NCBI GenBank assembly: GCA_039602395.1
Contig: JBCNJP010000003.1
Span: 22,861,896-22,925,895, forward strand
DNA: 64,000 bases
Direction of reading: 5' to 3'
Source of the DNA: Deinandra increscens subsp. villosa
Lineage: Eukaryota > Streptophyta > Magnoliopsida > Asterales > Asteraceae
The notes below the pieces were generated by a model. It was not told the origin of the DNA and made no database searches. It saw nothing but the letters and a program-made list of their open reading frames with translations. Positions within the stretch are counted from its first letter, which is position 1. Every line of letters starts with the position of its first letter. This document shows, one piece after another, positions 56,640-64,000 of this stretch. A program made the translations under genes and the position numbers.

Positions 56640-58967
56640 ATGACTATTTTGAAGTTTTTCTCAAAAAGTCCAAGTCCCTCCAACCTTGAATCTTCAACTT
56701 CAAGTAGCAAATTCTCAAAAATAGATTTGGATGATCTTCCACCGGATCCATCCGAAAGGAAACCGATTTCATCTTATAATCCTAGTCAGAGAGACGAAAT
56801 TAGACGATATTATTTGGTTAAAGGTCCACACCAACCAAAGGGGCTTGATCGTCCATGGTCGGATTTTGGTGGTAAGATGAGGCGTTTTCCCGAAGAATGG
56901 TACGAATCGGAGTATGGAAATTGGTTAGAATATAGTAAAAAAGAAGATAAAGTGTATTGTTTGTATTGTTACTTGTTCAAAGAAAGTAGACAAAATGATG
57001 CATATGCGATTGATGGTCTCCGATGTTGGAATAAAAAAGAGAAGTTACAAAAACATGTTGGTGAGAGGAATAGTTTTCATGATATAGCGCGTAAAAAGGT
57101 AGATGACTTGCGTAATCAAGCTCAATCTATACATGCGGCATTTGAAAGACAAACCGACAAAGAAAAAAATGATTATAGACTTCGATTAACTATTTCGATT
57201 AAACTTGTTCGAGCATTGTTGAATGGTGGGTTATCTTTTCGTGGACATGATGAGTCTAAAAACTCCATTTACAAAGGACATTATCTAGAGCTTTTAAAGT
57301 TGTTGGGGGAAATAAATGAGGAAATTGGTAATGTTATATTAGATAATGCTCCGAAGAATTGCCAAATGACGGCTCCATCGATCCAAAAAGAAATTTGCTC
57401 ATGTTTTGCGGAAGAAGTCTTAAAGAAAATATTTGAAGAACTTGGAGATGAAGTATTTTCCATATTAGTTGATGAATCAAGAGATGTCTCTAACAAAGAA
57501 CAAATGGCCGTCGTATTAAGGTATGTTGATAAATTAGGAAATGTGAAGGAAAGATTTGTTGGTCTTGTCCATGTTATGGAAACAACCTCTTTATCTCTAA
57601 AATCCGGAATTGATAAGTTGTTTGCTCGTTACAATTTGAGTTTGGATAGGGTTAGAGGTCAAGGATATGATGGTGCAAGTAACATGTCCGGTGAGTTTAA
57701 CGGTTTGAAAGCATTGATTTTGAAAGAAAATTCGTCGGCATATTTTGTTCATTGTTTTGCTCACCAACTTCAACTTGTTGTTGTGGGCCTAGCAACCAAG
57801 CATCATGAAATATTTAAATTTTTTGGAGAAGTGTCGAATTTGATAAATGTTGTGAGTGCATCTTGCAAAAGAATAGATGTAGGAAGAGAAAAACAAAGAG
57901 AAATTTTACAATTGAATCCGGAAGTTGAAACGGGGCGTGGAAAAAATCAAGAACTATCACTTGCAAGACCCGGAGATACACGTTGGAGTTCTCATGAAAA
58001 AACACTTCATCGTTTAATTATTTTATTTCCGGTGGTTATTGAGGTGCTCAAATATATAGAAAATTCGGCAAGTGATGATGCTCACAAAAGTCAAGCGGAT
58101 GGACTTGAAATATACATGAAAAGTTTCACTTTTGTGTTTTATCTACATATGATGAAGGAAATTTTGGGAATTACTAACAAGTTGTGTGAGGCTCTTCAAA
58201 AAAAAGATCAAGATATTGTGAATGCGTGTCAACTCATTAGATCAACCAAAGCACAATTATTAGACTATCGACTCGAAGGTTTTGACTCGCTTTTGAAAGA
58301 TGTGACAACCTTTTGTGACAAATATGAGATTGAAGTGGTTAAAATGGAAGATGAGTATGTTGACCCGAAGAATTGAAGAAAGAAAACAAACATCACCAAT
58401 CGTCACGATTACGTGGTTAACAATTTTAACACGGTCCTCGATATGCAAATACAAGAGTATGAAAGACATTTTAACGAGGTAACCACTAACTTGCTTATGC
58501 TTATGAATTGTTTAAGCCCGTGCAATAGTTTTAGTGCATTTGATAAGCAAAACTTGCTAGACTTGGCCGGTATGTATCCATATGATTTTAATATTGATGA
58601 AAAAGACAAACTAAAGTATGAACTCGGTCACTACATTTATAATATGAAAGATGATACACGGTTTGCCAATTTGAATGGAGTGGGTGATCTCGCTAAATGG
58701 ATGGTGGAAACAAGAAAACACATTGATTATCCGTTGGTTTATCGTTTAATGAAGTTAGCACTCGTTCTACCGGTTGCAACGGCAAGTGTTGAAAGAAGTT
58801 TTTCTTCAATGAAGCATGTGAAGACGGATTTGCGGAACCGAATGGGCGATGGATACATGAATGATTCTTGTATTTGTTTCGTTGAAAGGGATTTATTTCA
58901 ACAAGTTTCGGTCGAAGATGTAATGCAACGTTTTCAAAAGATGAAAAGTCGTCGACAACAATTATAG
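56640..58967 (+). pseudogene. hAT transposase with TTF zinc finger, one in-frame stop
   Basis: ATG at 56640 follows an intron-like acceptor (gatcacag) in the leader. The frame runs 578 codons to TGA at 58374-58376 and continues in the same frame to 58967, so a single nonsense codon splits a ~775-codon gene. Domains: TTF-type zinc finger (about 80-170; VYCLYCYLF, CWNKKEKLQKH), the DUF4371-like part with ILVDESRDV and GQGYDGASNMSG holding two catalytic Asp, the HCFAHQLQLV motif, GDTRWSSH, and the C-terminal dimerisation domain (LALVLPVATASVERSFS). Such enzymes excise hAT elements. The stop falls between the catalytic domain and the dimerisation domain. Confidence 0.88.
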
Positions 58968-59148
58968 GTAATTTTCTTTAGTTTGTATGAACCCTCGTAT
59001 TTATATTATGCGTTTTCTAATTTGTAATGAAGAAGTTTTTTGGTTATTAATATATCGTATTATAATATATACCCATTTATGTGAAACGGTGAAACCGGGG
59101 AACTAATAATAGGGAATCCCCTGAAAAAAAATCCTGGATCCGCCACTG

Positions 59149-60395
59149 AGAATGAGCCACATCTAGATATATCTCTTTGTTTATATAAATCATAATAATG
59201 ATAACTCATCCCAAAACTTAAATTTGATGCAATTACGCGTCTAAAAACCTACGTACCCTTGGTCCAGATCCATGACCTCCTATGCACATCCAAAGCACGT
59301 CAGACATGTTGTTGAAGTGGTTAAGGTGATCATTTTGTGCCCAAATGACTCAGGTTTTATCTTTGCTTCCAGCAATATTGTTCTGAGGCACATCCAAAGC
59401 ACGTCAGACATGTTGTTGAAGTGGTTAAGGTGATCATTTTGTGCCCAAATGACTCAGGTTTTATCTTTGCTTCCAGCAATATTGTTCTGAGGCATGAGAG
59501 CTTTATGAAGGAAGATCACGATCTTGTTGTCTCTAGTTCGATCCCGAAAGTGATCGGGTTTTACCACCAGTGGGCCTTCGGGCGGGTGGGTTTTCCCCGG
59601 AACTCAAGATAACTTGGGTGTGCTTAAGGGCTTTGTATGGCTGGGTTGGGCCAGCTGGCGGTGGTCTTTTACCATTAGGTCACCCCGTACGGAGTACCTG
59701 ATCAATTCTATTTTTGTTGGTCGTTTAAAAAAAAACATCCAAAGCACACGTTTCCTTTATTTATGCTTAGTTAAGTTAGTGGGCATGTGCGGTAATTTCT
59801 CTATCGGTTGATTGTAGTAATTGTAAGGCTATAAAAGAAAAGGCCAACTTTTGTTTATGATTAAAGATACGAACGAAATGAATGAATTGATCCAAATCCT
59901 CTCTAAATTTTTATCCGATCCTATATATTTTCTTTTGGCCAACAATCAATTGTTGAACCATGCAGTATGACCAACTAGCCTATACTAACCATTATAGCTA
60001 TTGGAATATATTATTAGGTTTAGAATTGATTATTATTAGGGTTGAGCCCACAGGCCCATTTAGGTATTTAGGGTTTATTCAATTCTCTATATATGGGCTA
60101 ATACTATAAACCCTAATAACATATTCTAATAATAGCCATGAAGAAAAAAAGCAACGACTTGATCAAAGTTACGAAACTAAATATTGAAACAAACAAGAAG
60201 AAATTTCATGGCAGATATTCATTTGGGACCTAATCAAGCACAGGATTCTTTTTTTCTCAAAGACATTTTAATATTCTCCTGTAGATGACAAAGTCAACCA
60301 AAGTCTTTGTTAGATTTTTTTGATACTATCAAATCAAACCACAACCAAAGTTAGTGAACCACGTTAGCCCAGTCAATGTAAATTACATCTTAATA
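59149..60395. other. Intergenic DNA with a 104-bp tandem duplication and a MITE-like fold
   Basis: No gene is seen. A 104-bp unit (cacatccaaagcacgtcaga...) is duplicated at 59285-59388 and 59389-59492. Between about 59990 and 60140, tagctattggaatatattat and the inverted ataacatattctaataatagc form a loose inverted repeat, probably a MITE. Confidence 0.6.
59285..59492. repeat. Perfect or near-perfect 104-bp tandem duplication
   Basis: Two adjacent copies with no difference that I could see over the compared part. It creates a small plus-strand ORF with no domain. Confidence 0.9.
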
Positions 60396-60401
60396 TGGGA
60401 A

Positions 60402-61105
60402 AATCACGAAAATGACCCACTTTAAGAAAATCAAAATTTGTCCACCCCAATTTAGCATTCACTAAAATGCCCATCCTCCATTCCTTCAATGGGAGACATC
60501 TACGTCACTAGTTTCGGCAACCATTTGCACCTACCTTTCAATCATTGAACATTCCATTGGCCGCACCTCAGACCAATTAAAAATGGACACCTGTAATTTC
60601 CGGCTAAATTTTGCCGTTTTGACTTTTTGAAGTCAAACTTCATGTGCTTGGACTTGAAAATTAGAGTTGAAATCATGTGTTTTAGTGTTGATGATCGATT
60701 CAGACTTTCTATTTGTGAATACGAACTCATTGCAAGTTACAGAACCGAGTTTCATTGAGTTTTGATCAGATTTGCAAAAATCACAACACGTGTTCTTCGT
60801 GAAGCTCCTTCAATGGCAGATTTCATAATTCGCAATGTTGATGATCAAAACTGGTATCATTTGTGTCGTTTTGATCTCATGAATTCATTGGTATATTCAA
60901 ACTTAAGTTTGGTTGGGATTCATACGACATCAAACTTCTGGTTTATCTTTTTCGTTGTAGTTGTTATGAAGATGATACTTTCTTTCTCATAGATTACACC
61001 AAAACGGTAAAATTTAGCTGGAAATTTGGACATTTTGGTGAAGGCTAAATTTGGATGGTCAAATTTTGATTTTCTTGGTCAAAGTGGGTCATTTTCGTGA
61101 TTTGG
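60402..61105. mobile_element. Non-autonomous element with ~75-bp terminal inverted repeats
   Basis: The left end reads aatcacgaaaatgacccact, then aagaaaatcaaaatttg and aatttagc; the right end is its inverse (aagtgggtcattttcgtgatt) with scattered differences. About 700 bp in all, with no transposase. TIR length suggests a MULE-derived or similar element. No convincing target duplication was found. Confidence 0.75.
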
Positions 61106-61143
61106 GTAAGCAATTAAAACTGTAACAAAAAGAGAAGTTGGGA

Positions 61144-61219
61144 AAATAAGAATGAGTCATATCTAGATATATCTCTTTGGTTATATAAATAAATAAAAAA
61201 AAAATCGTAACTCATCCCA
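61144..61219. repeat. Copy of the hAT-flanking sequence
   Basis: gaaaataagaatgagtcat and ctagatatatctcttt repeat the flanks of the hAT element (46224-46237 and 59149-59220). It resembles an unoccupied insertion site and ends at the N gap. Confidence 0.75.
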
Positions 61220-61719
61220 NNNNNNNNNNNNNNNNNNNNNNNNNNNNNNNNNNNNNNNNNNNNNNNNNNNNNNNNNNNNNNNNNNNNNNNNNNNNNNNNN
61301 NNNNNNNNNNNNNNNNNNNNNNNNNNNNNNNNNNNNNNNNNNNNNNNNNNNNNNNNNNNNNNNNNNNNNNNNNNNNNNNNNNNNNNNNNNNNNNNNNNNN
61401 NNNNNNNNNNNNNNNNNNNNNNNNNNNNNNNNNNNNNNNNNNNNNNNNNNNNNNNNNNNNNNNNNNNNNNNNNNNNNNNNNNNNNNNNNNNNNNNNNNNN
61501 NNNNNNNNNNNNNNNNNNNNNNNNNNNNNNNNNNNNNNNNNNNNNNNNNNNNNNNNNNNNNNNNNNNNNNNNNNNNNNNNNNNNNNNNNNNNNNNNNNNN
61601 NNNNNNNNNNNNNNNNNNNNNNNNNNNNNNNNNNNNNNNNNNNNNNNNNNNNNNNNNNNNNNNNNNNNNNNNNNNNNNNNNNNNNNNNNNNNNNNNNNNN
61701 NNNNNNNNNNNNNNNNNNN
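61220..61719. other. Assembly gap, 500 N
   Basis: Placeholder of exactly 500 N. It hides the 5' part of the following pseudogene. Confidence 0.99.
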
Positions 61720-63609
61720 ACGTACATCAGCCCAGACTTGTGTTGACTGACCAGGATGACGCGATGAAAGAGGCGATCTCTAAGGTTCTCTACAACTCTT
61801 CACACCGACTGTGCATGTGGCATTAATGAAGAAGTTGCCATCTAAGGTACATATACATGCCATTATTTATATGAGCTAACATTAAATTCATATGTGTATT
61901 AGAGATTTGGTTGAAATTAAAATTAATGCACATGTGCTATAATGTTGGCAACACTATTATCTGTATGAACTAGCCTAGAATTCACATATGGTGATATATA
62001 ACTGGTTGTAATTTAGTATTATTGATCATTTTTAATATAGATCTTGTCACAATTCAATACTGCTGAACATGTGCACTAACCTTATGATTACCATTATTTC
62101 TATAGGAGAATTAGTTGTATTTGTCCATATTCACATGCACCCATCTTTATTGTTAATACTTATTGGTTTATCACAACAGTTGTGCATTCGTGATATTTTT
62201 ATTGCACATGTGCATTATTAACATTTTTTATGTTTTGCCATCAGATTGAGGGTGATATTTTAAACAATACAGATTTGCGTAAAAATATACATAGTCTTGT
62301 TTGGAATCTGATAATCGACAAAGACACGTTTGAAACGAGATGGAAATCACTTATGGAAGAACACGGTTTGTCCAATCATGGTTGGTTAAAATCAAATGTA
62401 TGCCATACGTTTTGATTGGATCCCAACGTACTTCAGGGACCTTCCAATGTGCTGCCTGATGAAAACTACATCGAGGTGTGAGAGCTCTAACGCGTTATTT
62501 AAAGTAAACTCAAGTATAAATAACACACTGCTGCAGTTCTTGATGTGTTTTGACACGACAATCGATAGACAACGCCAAAAACAGTGTCAGTTGGAGTTTG
62601 AAACAAACACGTCAACGCCTGAGTTCCATACCCCCTATCCTATAGAAAGGCACGCAGCGAGCTTGTACACGGTTACTATCTTTCTAGAGGTTCAAAAAGA
62701 GATGGAACGAAGTGTCCATTACTGTACTATAGGCCAGACACGCTCTGTTGGTGCATCTAAAATATACACCGTTTCGCATACTAACTGAAAATTCGAATTT
62801 GTCAACGAGTTTGAGGTAATTCCTTAATATTTTTCTTATGTGAATTGCATGTTTTTATCTTACAAATTGTTACATTTCGTATGTTGTTTAAGTATCTATA
62901 TGTCCTTTCTACAGAACCATCTTTTTTTTGGGGGTCATAATTCAACATTATTGCACATGTGTAATAAGCTTTGTCTGTACCAATCTGTTAAACTGATGCT
63001 GTGTCACAACTATTTTGCAGGTCACCTTTAATGCAAACAATAACACGGTTTCGTGTGGATGTATGCGCTTTACTCGCATTGGCTACTTGTGTAGGCATAT
63101 TTTCTACGTCTTCAGATTTGTTCATGTTAATGATATCCATGCATGGTACATTTTTGCTCGGTGGAGAAAATATGCACTTCCAAGGAGAGTTTATGACATT
63201 GCAAATAGGTATTCTGTCGATACTAGCGAAGAAGGTGTTCTTAGGAACGAAGTTACAGACACTATAACTCAATGCGTTAACCGTTTAAGGCGTCAACTAA
63301 ACCTGCTTGCTTCTTTCTTATCTAAACTTAGAGATATCAAATCCCGTATCTTTTCTGAAGTGCCCTTCAACCCTGAAATCAATAGGACGTCTGCTATTGT
63401 AAGCGACATTTTACACCAACCTGAGGTCTCTAACTCTTCTGACAATCCGGTTCGTGTCACACTGACTCAAGGTATTCAGAACAAAGTTGCGGCACCGACA
63501 AGCATTTGATTGGGCCTGGTGAAAAAGCTATTGAAAATTACAAGAAGGGACTAATATTATGCAAGAAGTGCAATGCTTATGTTTATAACCATGATTCGCG
63601 TAATTGTGA
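61720..63609 (+). pseudogene. FAR1/FHY3-type MULE transposase, decayed
   Basis: Pieces in order: RPQLVLTDQDDAMKEAI and HRLCMWH (catalytic part; a frame change follows at the next codon), IEGDILNNTDLRKNIHSLVW at 62249, then after a frame change at about 62398 FDWIPTYFRDLP and SRCESSNALFKVNSS. An in-frame TGA is at about 62786. The SWIM finger (CGCMRFTRIGYLCRHIF) starts near 63055, and a last knuckle (CKKCNAYVYNHDSRNC) after another frame change near 63490. FAR1/FHY3 are domesticated MULE transposases, but the three or more breaks here mark a dead transposon copy. The 5' end is in the gap. Confidence 0.8.
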
Positions 63610-64000
63610 TAAAGTTTGAGCTGCTGCTGCAGGTTTTTCTACGAGTACTGCTAATGCGAGTGTTGCTTCTGCTGAACAGCCACCCGTCCGGCATGATGAC
63701 CCGTCTTCGGTACCTCACCCATCTATCCCACGGCCTGTTCGCAACCTTAGACGTTCATCAAGGCATTCTAATAAGTCACCAACTACATGAGTTACGAGCG
63801 ACCAACAAATAATACAATTTGACTGTCAAACGATTAAGCGTTGCTATTATTTGGTGTTATTTTTTTGTTATTTTGTTTTGAATATGGTTTGTTATTACAG
63901 CTTTCATGCACATGTGCATTAATCTTTTACTTAGCAACATTAATGTTTATTCTCTACAGATTTGATATGTCCAGTACTACCAACTATTTTTTTAAAATGT
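63610..64000. other. Downstream DNA, no gene recognised
   Basis: The ORF here shows no known domain. One tgcacatgtgcatta palindrome (about 63907) matches others in the FAR1-type pseudogene. Confidence 0.5.

Larger units (their letters stand above)
46240..59148 (+). mobile_element. hAT transposon (TTF-finger type) with a nested copia element
   Basis: The left end reads CAGGGGCGGATTTACGG and the right end, reversed, CAGTGGCGGATCCAGG: short hAT-type terminal inverted repeats. The flanks show an imperfect 8-bp duplication (agaatgac / agaatgag). Inside are a tRNA-like relic, a GC-rich leader, a captured exon, a copia insertion (47314-56493) and the transposase gene (56640-58967). Without the copia element and the duplicated piece it would be about 3.7 kb. 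Related sequence at 61144-61219 resembles the empty insertion site. Confidence 0.82.

Noticed and set aside
61720..63609. Functional FAR1/FHY3 transcription factor
   Set aside because: At least three frame changes and a stop, and a missing 5' end.

Overview
This window is plant nuclear DNA made almost entirely of transposable elements nested in or beside one another. I found no ordinary host gene. It is AT-rich, with GT-AG introns, plant Ty1/copia, Ty3/gypsy, Mutator-like (MULE), Helitron and hAT elements, and a tRNA-iMet-type primer site in one retroelement. The element types (ULP-carrying MULEs, SIRE/Maximus Gag, Tat with an antisense ORF, TTF-type hAT) point to a eudicot. The style resembles Asteraceae, but that last step is inference. 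Three runs of exactly 500 N (24080-24579, 45720-46219, 61220-61719) are assembly gaps of arbitrary size.

Layout. 1-2412: non-coding DNA rich in short CCGG-type motifs. 2413-10691: a young non-autonomous Ty3-type retroelement on the minus strand, arranged LTR-internal-LTR-partial internal with a 4.9-kb repeat period. 10692-24079: a very large MULE with an intact three-exon transposase and six protein genes in total. The others are a DUF1985-ULP1 cysteine protease with a complete catalytic set, a ULP1-like paralogue that has lost its catalytic residues, a two-domain B3 DNA-binding protein, an acidic/proline-rich protein and two small helical proteins transcribed divergently. Its non-coding parts hold repeated ACCGG/CCGGNT motifs and tandem arrays. 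25276-37340: a Helitron on the minus strand with a terminal hairpin and CTAG end, a multi-exon Rep-helicase and an RPA1-like gene; each gene is interrupted by an in-frame nonsense codon. 37341-45719: remnants of three LTR retrotransposons: a probable Ty3 LTR, a Tat-type 3' end with antisense ORF, and a SIRE-type Gag-only derivative.

46240-59148: a hAT element with a TTF-finger transposase (one in-frame stop), carrying a captured exon that resembles a HIR/prohibitin-family gene. A Ty1/copia retrotransposon (47314-56493) is inserted in it, with a perfect 5-bp target duplication. The copia element has an intact gag-pol frame. Its first Gag exon lies inside the LTR and appears to be spliced across the primer-binding site. 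Its left LTR has swallowed about 0.8 kb of the neighbouring hAT DNA. 59149-64000: small inverted-repeat elements and a decayed FAR1/FHY3-type MULE transposase.

The most promising system is the MULE. It combines an intact transposase, one active-looking and one dead ULP1-like protein, a B3 DNA-binding protein, and clusters of short sequence motifs in its own non-coding DNA. That layout recalls the VANDAL/Kaonashi MULEs of Arabidopsis, some of which encode sequence-specific anti-silencing proteins. The parallel is inference. The gene structures were read directly from the sequence, with splice sites chosen so that all phases fit. Protein family names rest on recognised motifs, not on a database search.
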